Positions 36,207 to 46,500 of a DNA stretch of 64,000 nt are shown here, piece by piece. Made by a program: the position numbers and the translations under genes. Source of the stretch: Leyella lascolaii (GTDB lineage Bacteria; Bacteroidota; Bacteroidia; Bacteroidales; Bacteroidaceae); NCBI RefSeq assembly GCF_900079775.1, contig NZ_LT556049.1, positions 96,566-160,565 of the forward strand, read 5' to 3'. The notes beneath the pieces were generated by a model. The model made no database searches, had not been told where the DNA came from, and was given only the letters and a program-made list of their open reading frames with translations. The stretch's first letter is position 1. Each line of letters opens with the position of its first letter.

Positions 36207-39197
36207 TTACTTATTCCTTGCCACCGCGTCTTTCTCACGTATCTTACGACCCAATGTGAAGTAAGCTACAGGGGCTGCAATGAATATTGAGGAGAACGTA
36301 CCGAATACGATACCCAGAATCATTGCAAGCGAGAAGCTGCGTATACTCTCACCTCCGAAGAACAGAATGACGATGAGCACGAGCAGAGTAGAGGAACCGG
36401 TGTTGATTGTACGTGCAAGAGTCTGGTTGAGTGAATCGTTGAACAGCGTCCACTTGTCACGGTTCATGTACAACTGCATGTTCTCACGTATACGGTCGAA
36501 CACAACCACCTTGTCGTTGATGGAGTAACCGATAACCGTCAGTATGGCTCCGATGAATGTCTGGTCTATCTCGAGCGACATCGGCAGAATGCCCCACATC
36601 AGCGAGTATACACCCAGAACGAATATCGTATCGAATGCCAGTGCGGCTGTCGAACCGATTGAGAATGCCACGTTGCGGAAACGTAACAGGATGTAAAGGA
36701 ATATCGCTACGATTGCCACAAGCACACTGATGATGGCTCCGTAGGTGATGTCCTTGGCGACAGACGGACCGACCTTTGCGCTGCTTATGATGGAACCGCC
36801 CTCACGTATGTCCGGATTTCTGAACTTGGAGATATCCTTCTGTGTGATAAGACCGGCTGACGAAAGCGACTTGAAGAGTATGCTCTCCACCTCGGCATCA
36901 ACGTTCTGGTCGTTGGACTCTATCTTGTAGTTGGTGTTCACACGTATTGTCTTGCCGTCAACACCTATGGCTATGGCACTGAAAGTGGATTCGCCGAAAG
37001 CTCCGTCGAGTGCTTCACGAACCTGCTCGGGCTCTACCTTCTGCTCAAAACGCAGCACGAAATTGCGTCCTCCTGTGAAGTCGATACTCTTGCTGAAGCC
37101 GCGCCAGAAGAAACTTACGAAGAAGATGAGCGTCAGAACACCCCAAACGGTGAACGAACGCTTGTAGCCTCCCATGAAGTTGAAGTTGGTGTTCTGAGGC
37201 ATCTTGCGCGAGATGGATGTGGAGAACGTGAGGTTCTGCCACTTGTCGCGCTTCATCTGATGGTCGTAAACAAGACGTGTCAGGTATACTGCGGTAAAGA
37301 ACGAACAGCAGATACCGATTATCAGTGTTATGGCGAAGCCTCGGATAGGACCTGTTCCGAACACTGCGAGAATCACACCTGTGATGATTGACGTCAGGTT
37401 GGAGTCGAAGATAGCTGAGAAGGCGTTCTTATAACCAGCCTGCAATGCAGTCTTCACGTTCAAGCCTTTCTGCAGTTCTTCCTTCGCACGTTCATATATG
37501 AGCACGTTGGCATCGACCGCCATACCGAGAGAAAGCAACAGACCGGCTATTCCAGGCATGGTAAGCGCGGTCTGGAAGGAGCTCATCACACCCAACGTAA
37601 AGAAGAGGTTGAACAGCAGAGCCATGTTGGCGAGCAGTCCGGGGATTACGTTATAGAGGATAATCATGTAAATCATGAGGATGACAAACGCTATAACGAA
37701 CGATATAAGACCCTGTTGTATGGACTGGGCACCGAGCGACGGACCTACGATATCTTCCTGTACGATGCGTGCGGGAGCTGGCATACGTCCCGATCTAAGC
37801 GTGTTTGCAAGGTCCTTTGTATCCTCAATCGTGAAGTTACCAGTTATGGCTGAGCTTCCGCCGGTGATTTCACCGTTAACGCGGGGAGCCGAGTAGACGC
37901 TTCCGTCAAGTACGATTGCTATTGCCTTTCCGATGTTTGCCTTTGTCATAGCTGCCCAACGGCGTGCGCCCTCTGTGTTCATTCTCATGCTCACCTCAGG
38001 CGCGCCTGTCATATGGTTGAACTCATCAGTAGCTTCTGTAACGACATCTCCTTCCAGCGGAGCGCGTCCGTTGGTGGTCGTCACCTTGATGGCATGCAGC
38101 TCGTACATGTTCTTCACGCTCAGACCGTCACTCGGTTTGGCACTCCAAAGCAGCTTGCAGTCGGACGGAAGAATCTTCTTCGCCATTGCGGAATAGATTA
38201 TCTTGTCCACTGCGGCTGTGTCGAGAACGTTGGCATAACCCACGACACTGAGTGAGTTAGCGCCTGTAGTGGTGAGCATGGAGAGCAGCGGATTTGCCTT
38301 CTTTGCCTCTTCCGATACTTTAGAGGCAGAGGTCTTGGCAGCCTCAGCAACCTTTCCCTTCAGCTCAAACTTGCTGTTCTGTGCCTTTGCGGCAGTCTCC
38401 TTCTTTGCTGAAGTGGTGTCAACGGCAGCAGTGTCAGCCTCTTCCGGACCGTTATTGGCGAGCGTCTGGTCTATCTGGACAAGGTAAGGAATTATCTCTT
38501 CGGCATTGTATGTCTCCCAGAACTCGAGGTTTGCGCTACCCTGAAGAAGCCGGCGTATACGTTCAGGCTCGCGTATTCCAGGCATCTCAACCATGATACG
38601 GCCTTCCTGTCCTTCAAGTTTCTGGATGTTGGGCTGAACGACTCCGAACTTGTCTATACGTGTGCGGACAACCGTAAAAGAGTTGTCTATCGCAGCCTTT
38701 ATCTCTTCGCGCAGCACTTTCTCCACGTCCTTGTCAGAGCTTACAGGCGAAACCTTACCCTGAAGTCTTTGTGTTGCGAACAGTTCAGAGAGGTGATGAC
38801 CGGGCGCGTTTCTCTTGTACGCCTCGATAAAGAGGCTCAGAAAGTCCTTCTGGCTTGCCTCTTCCTCAGCCTTGGCTTCATTGAGCGACTTCACGAAAGC
38901 AGCGTCGGTCTTATGCTCGGCAAGCGCTGCCACAACGTCCGGAACACTTACTTCGAGGACAACATTCATACCGCCTTTAAGGTCAAGACCAAGTCCGATC
39001 TGCGTCTCAAGGCAATCCTGATAAGAATAAATTCCGAGATACTTCACAGAGTCTTTGTAGTCCTGCTGTGCAATCGGGTCCTTTATCTTTGCAATCTGGC
39101 TGTCATAGTAGCTTGTGGCAACCGAGAATGACAAATAAAAGATGCTTGCAAGCGTCAACAAGACAGCTGTTACAATTACAATTCCTTTGTTTTGCAT
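36207..39197 (-). CDS. secDF: SecDF fusion, protein-export membrane protein
   Basis: A 996-residue fusion of SecD and SecF, which use the proton gradient to pull secreted proteins through SecYEG. The SecD half has the first helix near the N-terminus (IVTAVLLTLASIFYLSF), DLKGGMNVVLEV, the P1 periplasmic region and the five-helix bundle around FVIAFVILMIYMIILYNVIPG. The SecF half starts near 650 with FMGGYKRSFTVWGVLTLIFF and DFTGGRNFVLRF and ends in another helix bundle. The fused form is usual in Bacteroidetes. A TATCTTTG -7 at 39252-39245 precedes it. Confidence 0.97.
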   Translation of the reverse strand: MQNKGIVIVTAVLLTLASIFYLSFSVATSYYDSQIAKIKDPIAQQDYKDSVKYLGIYSYQDCLETQIGLGLDLKGGMNVVLEVSVPDVVAALAEHKTDAAFVKSLNEAKAEEEASQKDFLSLFIEAYKRNAPGHHLSELFATQRLQGKVSPVSSDKDVEKVLREEIKAAIDNSFTVVRTRIDKFGVVQPNIQKLEGQEGRIMVEMPGIREPERIRRLLQGSANLEFWETYNAEEIIPYLVQIDQTLANNGPEEADTAAVDTTSAKKETAAKAQNSKFELKGKVAEAAKTSASKVSEEAKKANPLLSMLTTTGANSLSVVGYANVLDTAAVDKIIYSAMAKKILPSDCKLLWSAKPSDGLSVKNMYELHAIKVTTTNGRAPLEGDVVTEATDEFNHMTGAPEVSMRMNTEGARRWAAMTKANIGKAIAIVLDGSVYSAPRVNGEITGGSSAITGNFTIEDTKDLANTLRSGRMPAPARIVQEDIVGPSLGAQSIQQGLISFVIAFVILMIYMIILYNVIPGLLANMALLFNLFFTLGVMSSFQTALTMPGIAGLLLSLGMAVDANVLIYERAKEELQKGLNVKTALQAGYKNAFSAIFDSNLTSIITGVILAVFGTGPIRGFAITLIIGICCSFFTAVYLTRLVYDHQMKRDKWQNLTFSTSISRKMPQNTNFNFMGGYKRSFTVWGVLTLIFFVSFFWRGFSKSIDFTGGRNFVLRFEQKVEPEQVREALDGAFGESTFSAIAIGVDGKTIRVNTNYKIESNDQNVDAEVESILFKSLSSAGLITQKDISKFRNPDIREGGSIISSAKVGPSVAKDITYGAIISVLVAIVAIFLYILLRFRNVAFSIGSTAALAFDTIFVLGVYSLMWGILPMSLEIDQTFIGAILTVIGYSINDKVVVFDRIRENMQLYMNRDKWTLFNDSLNQTLARTINTGSSTLLVLIVILFFGGESIRSFSLAMILGIVFGTFSSIFIAAPVAYFTLGRKIREKDAVARNK

Positions 39198-39317
39198 TTT
39201 GATATATTGTTATTAATTATTTTATTTTTCTATGTATAGACGTGCAAAGATAATATTTTTTTCACATTACGAAAAATTTATGCACCTAATTATATATATT
39301 TTAAGGCATTATGAAGT

Positions 39318-40409
39318 TTATTTCCACGTATCGCCGTGTTTTTCCAACCAGCATATTATAGGATAATGGTCGGACGCCTTTATCTTGCTGTCTACAACAC
39401 AGCGCACGGGCTTCCAGTCGTCGGAACACATGATATTGTCTATCCGGACATAGAATCCGCTCTCGTGATAGGATATTCCCGGTCCGTTGCCGCTTGCCAC
39501 ATAGCAGTCTGTGAGTTCGTCGGCAATGACTCGGCGGACATAAGATATGGGACTGTCGTTGAAGTCTCCGCACAGTATGATGCTCTTTCCCTTGTTGTCA
39601 CGTATATACCGCGCCACTGCCTCTGCCTGCGGAGCGCGCACCGCCGAAGCCGTTCCAAGTTTATGGACAAGTTTCTGTGACTCGCTCCTTGCTGAGTCCT
39701 TCTCCATCCGTCCCTTCATCATCGACTTGAAATTGCTTTTCTCATCGTCTGAAAGACCGATAGACTCGAGGTGGTTGGCAATGAATATCAGAGTGTCGCC
39801 CCGCACGTTCAGTGTGAACGCAGCCGAATGATTGTTTTTTGATTCGTAGCTAATGCGCTTCTTTCCCAATATCGGGAATTTGCTGAAAAGAGTTATCACG
39901 TCCGAGCTTCCGGAAGGCTTCACGGTGTCGCTGTAAGCATACACCGCAGTCATCCGGCTGTACATCCTGTCGCGCTTGTCCGTTGTCGTGCCACTTTCCT
40001 GAAGGCATACGATATCGGAATTCTGCTCAAGGATGTATTCCACAATCTCACTCGGCTTGTCCGCGTCGCTCCAGTCCCTGAAGTTCCAGACATTGTAAGA
40101 CATCACTTTCACCGTTCCGGGCGGAAGAGACCCGTTTATATTCAGCGGTGTATACACTCTTACGGGTGAATAACACACGACGAATCCCGCAAAGGGGATT
40201 ATCACCCGCTTTATGCTGAACACTATCCAGAACGCCGTAAAAGCGAGGTTTATGCAAAGAAAGAGTGGAAACGTGAGTCCTACAGTCGCCAGCAGAGGAT
40301 GGTCTACAGGGTTGAACACATCGCTGTGACCTACAAGAAACATCACGATTATTGTCGCGATGTTTGCCCCGGCAATGATTTGCAGTGTCAGTTTCCCAAG
40401 ACATTTCAT
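39318..40409 (-). CDS. Endonuclease/exonuclease/phosphatase-family protein, membrane anchored
   Basis: A 363-residue protein with two or three N-terminal hydrophobic helices (residues 5-80) followed by an EEP domain: MSYNVWNFRDWS, CLQESGTT, ANHLESIG, ILCGDFNDSPIS and RIDNIMCSDD with SDHYPI at the end. These are the metal and catalytic motifs (Asn, Glu, His, Asp-Asn, Asp, His) of the DNase I/sphingomyelinase/inositol phosphatase superfamily. The substrate is unknown. It follows rhomboid (40423) at 13 bp on the same strand and precedes secDF by about 120 bp. Confidence 0.9.
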   Translation of the reverse strand: MKCLGKLTLQIIAGANIATIIVMFLVGHSDVFNPVDHPLLATVGLTFPLFLCINLAFTAFWIVFSIKRVIIPFAGFVVCYSPVRVYTPLNINGSLPPGTVKVMSYNVWNFRDWSDADKPSEIVEYILEQNSDIVCLQESGTTTDKRDRMYSRMTAVYAYSDTVKPSGSSDVITLFSKFPILGKKRISYESKNNHSAAFTLNVRGDTLIFIANHLESIGLSDDEKSNFKSMMKGRMEKDSARSESQKLVHKLGTASAVRAPQAEAVARYIRDNKGKSIILCGDFNDSPISYVRRVIADELTDCYVASGNGPGISYHESGFYVRIDNIMCSDDWKPVRCVVDSKIKASDHYPIICWLEKHGDTWK

Positions 40410-40422
40410 CCCACTACCGCCT

Positions 40423-41355
40423 TTATTTTCTGTTGCTGCTGTCGAAGAGAGTCTGCTTTTCCTCCTTTGTCAAGCTGTCATATCCGTTTCTCCGTATCTT
40501 GTCGAGTATGCGGTCTATCTCCTCCTGTTCCGCTTTCTTATGCGCGTTGTACTCCCAGTCGGGGTCGGAACCGGCAGACTGGCGTCCGGTGTCGCTCCTG
40601 CGGTTTGCCGTCCATCTGTTTCTCTGCCTCTCCCATGAGGCGCGCATGCTGTCGAAAAACTGCGTTCCGCCGTCCATGCCGTATCCTGTGCCCGGATGCG
40701 AACGCCAATAGCGTATCATCATATAGCCGAAAGCCATACCTCCGAGGTGCGCAAGATGCGCAACACCATCGCCCGGTGTGGAGAGAGCCTGCGCCACCTC
40801 AAGTCCCGCATATATGATGACGAACCACTTAGCCTTTATGGGGAACGGGAAGGGAAATATGAAAATGCGCTGTTCGGGGAATATCATTCCGAATGCGAGC
40901 AGTATGCCGTACACCGCACCGGAGGCACCCACGGTCGTCCACGTGTTGAGTCCCTCCGCGTTGGCTTCAGCCACCTGCAGCAGTTCAAACATCCCTATGC
41001 CCGGCACCTGCTGCGCCGCGATGACATGGAACTGCACAAACTGCGCCAGCTCCTGAAAAAGTCCGGCACCCACACCGCACGCCATGTAATAGAAAAGGAA
41101 CTTCTTCGGTCCCCATACATTCTCCACCACGCACCCGAACATCCACAAAGCGAACATGTTGAGAAACAGATGCATGAATCCCGCATGCATGAACATGTAA
41201 GTGAAGAACTGGTAGAAATGAAAGTCGGGAGCAAGAAAGAAATGCAGCCCGAACACATCATTCAAGTCTAAACCGCGCCACATCACCAACGTGGCAAGAT
41301 ATACTATGACATTGATGATAAGGAGATTCTTGGTTATCTTTGGAATATTGAACAT
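40423..41355 (-). CDS. Rhomboid-family intramembrane serine protease
   Basis: A 310-residue membrane protease with six or so helices. The catalytic Ser145 lies in TVGASGAVYG and the His203 in VAHLAHLGGMAFGY. The family loop HAGFMHLFLNMFALWMFG is at 57-74. The last 90 residues are cytosolic, polar and basic (SNRK end), a common extension in Bacteroidetes rhomboids. Targets unknown. A TAATTTTG element at 41395-41388 may be the -7 of its promoter, and it leads a two-gene unit with the EEP protein. Confidence 0.93.
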   Translation of the reverse strand: MFNIPKITKNLLIINVIVYLATLVMWRGLDLNDVFGLHFFLAPDFHFYQFFTYMFMHAGFMHLFLNMFALWMFGCVVENVWGPKKFLFYYMACGVGAGLFQELAQFVQFHVIAAQQVPGIGMFELLQVAEANAEGLNTWTTVGASGAVYGILLAFGMIFPEQRIFIFPFPFPIKAKWFVIIYAGLEVAQALSTPGDGVAHLAHLGGMAFGYMMIRYWRSHPGTGYGMDGGTQFFDSMRASWERQRNRWTANRRSDTGRQSAGSDPDWEYNAHKKAEQEEIDRILDKIRRNGYDSLTKEEKQTLFDSSNRK

Positions 41356-41478
41356 ACGAAATATCTGTAATTAAATGAACACGAGGGCAAAATTACGAAA
41401 AAATATCTGTTATACTGAATAAAAAAAGGGTGTAAACCGTTTTTTTTCAGAAATAAGTTCATTTTTTTTTATTTTTTG

Positions 41479-41509
41479 TTTGATTTATGAAAGTATTGAT
41501 TTATATTTG
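41479..41509 (+). promoter_or_regulatory. Promoter of the HU gene
   Basis: TTTG (41479-41482), 19 nt, TATATTTG (41502-41509), a full consensus match, in strongly AT-rich DNA. The leader before the ATG is about 55-60 nt. Confidence 0.85.
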
Positions 41510-41570
41510 TTCCCGATAAGAATACTGGCAATAAAGAAACTACATATTTAATCATTTAAAATTCATAATT

Positions 41571-41843
41571 ATGAACAAAACAGAACTGATAGAGAAAATA
41601 GCAAACAGCGCAAACCTGAGCAAAGCAGACGCAAAGAAAGCTCTTGACGCTACCGTTGACGCAATCAAGGCTGCGCTCGTAGAAGGCGACAAAGTACAGC
41701 TCATCGGATTCGGAACATTCAGTGTGAACGAGCGTCCGGCACGCGAGGGCATCAACCCCGCCACAAAGGAGAAGATAACAATCGCCGCAAAGAAGGTCGC
41801 TAAGTTCAAGGCAGGTGCCGAACTGGCTGATGCCATCAAATAA
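41571..41843 (+). CDS. hup: HU-family DNA-binding protein
   Basis: A 90-residue nucleoid protein. It begins MNKTELIEKIANSANLSKADAKKAL, has the beta-arm region FGTFSVNERPAREGINPATKEKI and ends in a C-terminal helix, all typical of HU/IHF. As a dimer it bends DNA. A strong promoter and high expression are expected. A hairpin at 41878-41910 follows. Confidence 0.97.
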   Translation: MNKTELIEKIANSANLSKADAKKALDATVDAIKAALVEGDKVQLIGFGTFSVNERPAREGINPATKEKITIAAKKVAKFKAGAELADAIK

Positions 41844-41877
41844 AAAGAACAATTTTTCACAGCATTAATTTTTCAAT

Positions 41878-41910
41878 CAAAGGGGTATGGACTATGTTCA
41901 TGCCCTTTTT
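41878..41910 (+). terminator. Terminator of the HU gene
   Basis: AAAGGG.TATG pairs with CATGCCCTTT around a short loop and is followed by TTT. The hairpin has one bulge and one wobble pair. It lies 35 bp beyond the stop codon. Confidence 0.7.
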
Positions 41911-42027
41911 CATTTGCGTCCGGTCCCGCGCGGAGCACACCGCAGCGTCACCGTAAGGATGCAGACGGCGACCGGAACGCATCGTGCCGTCCGGTCGCCG
42001 TCCTGTCTCCTCAATGCCACAAAGCCG

Positions 42028-43437
42028 TCAGTCGTCCGTTCCGAAGAGCGGATCCTCTGGCATCACCATCACCGGCTTCTGCTCATACTGCCTCAACATG
42101 TCCTGCGGAACATACTTCTTGTCAACCACAAGACGGAACATATACTCGCGGAACCATCTGTCCGACATTATCAGACAGCCAGCCTGACCGTATGACGCGC
42201 CCCAGCTGTTCTCCACCTTCCACTTCTTCGCCTTGCCGTCCGCGCCGAGGTCGACAGCCGTGAGAGTCATGGCGTGTGTGGAGCCGCTGTCGTATGTGGA
42301 TATGCGCTCAGCCTTGTCCATGCCGAAAGTGGTGCCGAAGAGCGAGCCGTAGTCATAGTTCTCGGTGTCGAGATAGCCTCTTTTACGGTCGAGCTGCTTT
42401 CCCACGTCGTAGGAGCTGTACATCTTCCTGCCGTCCTTTATCGAGGCGATGGCAAGCCGCTCTATGTCGTCCATCGGCAGATTGAGATACTTCCAGTTCT
42501 GTCCGTCGTAAGTGTGGCGGTCGTACTCCACCTCGTAAGTCTTGTAATACTCCCGTCGCGGGTCGTTCATCACCATTATGAACGAGCCCTTCAGAGGTCC
42601 TCCCACCGTAGCCTCATAAAACTCCTTCGGCGTATACTTGCGCGGTTCGCCCACCGTCCTGCCGTCCTTTGTCCTGAAGGCATAGGTGAACTCGCTCACC
42701 GGCTCGCCGAGGGTGAGACACAGCATGTTGTAGACAACAGACAGCATCTCCGTCTTACGCTCTTTCAGGGCAGCCGCCTTCTTGCCTTCCGCCGCCATCT
42801 TGCGCAGCTCGAGTCCGAACTCGCGCAGTTTCGACGACACCAACGACGACATCTTGCTTGTGTTTTCAGCCGAGAAAGTCTCAGGCTGCACACCTGCCGG
42901 AACGAGTCCGTACTTGTCCGCAAGGTCGCTTACTCCGCAGAAAGTACCGCCGTCGCTGAGCGGATTCTTGAAGAAAAACCTCACCCTCTCCGAGTCTATC
43001 GGCTCGCCGGCATGGTCTATCACGCCCTGCAACATGAGGTTGGCTTTCTCCAGCTGGTCGTAGAAGAACAGGTAGTTGTGAGAGAACTCCACCGTCAGCG
43101 AGTCGGCGTGCTGCTTCGCGAAGTTGGCTCTCAGCACGTTGAATCCCGAGAACATCCAGCAGCGTCCGGAGCTTTTCTGGTCGTGTATGCTCTGTGCCGG
43201 TGTCTCGTCACTGAAATACGTGTCCACCGTTCCCTGATTGGCGAAGTTCACCGCTATGTCGTCAATCCTGTTTGAAGCCATTGCGTTGAACACAGCCTTT
43301 GCCGAGGGCAATGCCCCGTGTGCCTTTCTCATGGTGCCGAGCATGTCGGGCGTAATGCCACCGTCCCTGCTCTGGGCGTATGCTGCCGCCGCTACGGACA
43401 GGCAGATACAGAAAATCGTGATTCCTTTTTTATTCAT
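42028..43437 (-). CDS. Exported C1-family cysteine aminopeptidase (PepC/bleomycin hydrolase-like)
   Basis: A 469-residue protein with a signal peptide (ICLSVAAAAYAQS). Catalytic residues of the papain-like C1B group: Cys93 in DQKSSGRCWMFSG, the His in STHAMTLTAVD and the Asn in KVENSWGASYG. These proteases usually form cytosolic hexamers, so the signal peptide marks a periplasmic version as seen in other Bacteroidales. It would trim peptides. It is on the same strand as the C10 protease upstream (gap 85 bp). Confidence 0.92.
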   Translation of the reverse strand: MNKKGITIFCICLSVAAAAYAQSRDGGITPDMLGTMRKAHGALPSAKAVFNAMASNRIDDIAVNFANQGTVDTYFSDETPAQSIHDQKSSGRCWMFSGFNVLRANFAKQHADSLTVEFSHNYLFFYDQLEKANLMLQGVIDHAGEPIDSERVRFFFKNPLSDGGTFCGVSDLADKYGLVPAGVQPETFSAENTSKMSSLVSSKLREFGLELRKMAAEGKKAAALKERKTEMLSVVYNMLCLTLGEPVSEFTYAFRTKDGRTVGEPRKYTPKEFYEATVGGPLKGSFIMVMNDPRREYYKTYEVEYDRHTYDGQNWKYLNLPMDDIERLAIASIKDGRKMYSSYDVGKQLDRKRGYLDTENYDYGSLFGTTFGMDKAERISTYDSGSTHAMTLTAVDLGADGKAKKWKVENSWGASYGQAGCLIMSDRWFREYMFRLVVDKKYVPQDMLRQYEQKPVMVMPEDPLFGTDD

Positions 43438-43522
43438 GTCTTTATGTGATGTATAGTCATTCGTTCGTACACACTCCCGCCGCCCGGGCGGGAGCCGGAC
43501 GGAGTCACCGTCCGGCATGGCG

Positions 43523-46500
43523 TCAGAGCGCCACTTTCCTGCCGTTCACGATGTATATGCCTTTGGGCAGCTGCGGCATGATGACGTGTCCGTCTCTCAC
43601 CGTGGCGGTGCCCACTCTCACACCGTCGACGCCATACACACCCGTCTCTCCGTCCTTCATGCCGGTCTCCGTTCCCTCTATGCCGTCTGTCACGGTGTTT
43701 ATCGGAAGCTGTGCGGCGCGCAGACCGTCAGGCAGCTTTGTCCTGAAATAAGCCCTGAAGGGTTTTACGTCAGCGTCCTCCGTAGCGAGAGTGAATGCCG
43801 TACCTGCGTCGTTGAGCACGTATATGCCGTTGTCTGTCAGTGTCACAGTGGTGCCGTAGAAGCTGTAGCTGTCGGTTCCAGCCACGATGCGCGCGCCGTC
43901 TGAAGCCGCCACATCGACGTCTGACGCCGAGAACACGAGTGTCTTGCCCACCAGACTCTCGTCTGTCACCGAGAAGATATACGGCACTCCGTCCTGCATA
44001 GCGTCCGTCGTCTCGAAGAAGATGCCCGCTCCCTCGTCAGCCATACTGAATTCTTTGAGCATCAGTCCTTTCTCGGTGTTTATCCCGACAGGCACTCCGT
44101 CTGCCGTCACACTTTCCGGACGGAACGGCAGGGCTATTGTCTCCCACGAGCTGCCCATGCCAGCCTTGTCCACCACACGGCTGTAAGACATTGTCCGAGC
44201 CGTGAAGTTCTCGGGCGAGAAGAACCCGTAGCTGTCAGAGACAGTCACGTCTCCGGCTGTTCCGCCTTTCACCACCTGCGCCGACTCGAGTCCCGACGGC
44301 GTCTCCATATCCTCCCCTATGAAGAACAGGGCTTCCGGAGCGCGGCTTGCGTTCACCATGGTCACCTGCGGCGCATGCCTCAGGTCTACAGCCACTATGT
44401 CTCCCATCGGGATGTATCTCGCTGTTGGAGCCGATGCCGTCTTGCTTCCGTCAGCCTTGTAGGCTATCACTCCGTCCATCAGTCTGTTCACGTTGCCCAG
44501 TCCTCCCGAGGCGAGCTCGCCGCCCGTGCCATACTCCACGTTGAATCCGTATTGCATTCCCGTGGTCAGATTGTCAAACCTGAAAGGCAGCGACACGGTC
44601 TCTCCCGGCTCTATGCTTGCAGGCAGCAGCGTGTTCGAAAGGCTCCAGAAGGTGCCCTGCCCTATCTCTCCTCGCCATATGTTGAGCTTCACATTGCCCT
44701 CGAACTTTGTCCGGGCGTTGTTCTTCACTCTCACCTGTCCCTCTATGAAGTCGCCGTAGATGGTGCCCGAGGTGATGTTGCTGAACGTCATGGAGCTCAC
44801 CTGCAGGCTGGCAGCGTCAGCCGCCGGGGTCGCCGTTATGTCCACCGTTGTGTGTCCTCCCGGCACCACGTTGTTGCCTGCACCGTCGTATGTGAGCCAC
44901 ACGTTGTATGTTCCCGTCTCCTTTGGAGTGAAGAAGAAGGTGAGCGTTGTGGTGTGTCCCTTCTTCAGCGAGAGAGCCGAGCGGCTTGCCTGTCCGCCCT
45001 TGTCACCGGTCTTGCTTGCGAAGAGATATATCTCGCCATAGAACTCTTCGGTGTTGTTTCTGAACGTCACGTCGAGCTTCTGCTGCCTGTTCACCGTCCT
45101 GTCGCCCGTGAACTCTATCGACTCTATGGCGAGGTCTACCGGGCGTGTGTACATTTCGAGCGTGTAAGACCCGTCAGCCTTCACGTCGGCTATGATGTGG
45201 CGGTCTTTTATGTTGAAGCTTGTCTTCCACACGTCCGACCCCGTTGTCTTGCTTATCGGCACCACAGTGTAGACGCCTTCCTCCAGTCCGCTGATGCCGA
45301 AGCTGCCTCCGTAGTAGTAGTTCGCGCCCAGATTGTCAGCCCGGCTGGTCTTGCCTATGCTCACGAGCGAGCCGTCCTCAGCCACATAACCTATGCCGTA
45401 GTCGAAGCTGTTGGTCTCTCCCGTCCAGTTGATGTAGTTGCTGAATATCTCGTCGCCCCTTATCTCGGTGTCGTTGATGGTCATCATAGCCGTGTCGTCA
45501 GCCTCCACTCCGTCAGGCAGACGCAGTATGAGAGCCTCCTGTCCCATGGAGTAGCCGTCGCTGCTCGAGCTTGCCCCGATGCCGCTGTTGTCTCCGGGGT
45601 TGAGTATCTCTATGCGGAAGTAGCCGTCGCTGCCGCCTCCCCATCCCCAGTTGAGGTGGAAAAGCCCGTCTCCGTCGTATCCGTCCACCACGAAGGCGTG
45701 CGCTCCTCCCGACGCCGTACCGGCGAAAGCTACGGGATGACCGGTGGCTATCTCGTTGTAGATAAGGTCGGTCCACTCGTCCAAGGTGTAGTTGCTGCGG
45801 TACTCGGAGTGCGTGGCGTCATCATATCCGAAGTATTCTGCCAGCGGCTTTCCGCCGTTGAAACCCGCTCCCGACGACGGACCGTAGCCCATCTTGACTC
45901 CCGTTCCCACATACACCATCAGCTCCGCCACGGCGTTCTTCTGCTCGTCGGTGCTCTGTCCGTCGTATATGTCGGTCATGTTCGCCCAGTCTATCTCCGT
46001 TCCCTTGGGAATGGAGGGCATGCTTATCTGATGTCCGTTGCTGTCGAACGAATAGCGCGGTATGCTCTTCACCACCGCGTCGGGCCACTTGTAGAAGTAC
46101 ATCACCTGCGCGAGAGCCGTCGCCACGCATCCCGTCGCGCTGCGGTCGCCCTGCGTTCCGTCCGCGTTGTAGTAGCGCGGGCACAGCAGATTGTACGGGT
46201 CGCCCTGGTTCCAGCGGCTTGTCACGAGCGGTTGTATGGCGTGGCGCACCTTCTGCGCCTTCATCTGCCGGGCTTTCCTTTCAGCCGTCTCTTTGGTCAC
46301 GCCCTCGCTGTCGAGGCGGTCGATGAACTCCAGATAGCCCTTCAGCCATGCCATCATGCCCTCCGGAGCGGTAGCCGGGTCGAACTCTCCGCTGTCAGTA
46401 TAGCCGAGGACAGCCTCCGTGCGGTCGTCGCCCGACACGATGACATATCCCCTGTCGCCGCCCGCATTGAATATATAATATCCCGCAACCTCCGCGGCTG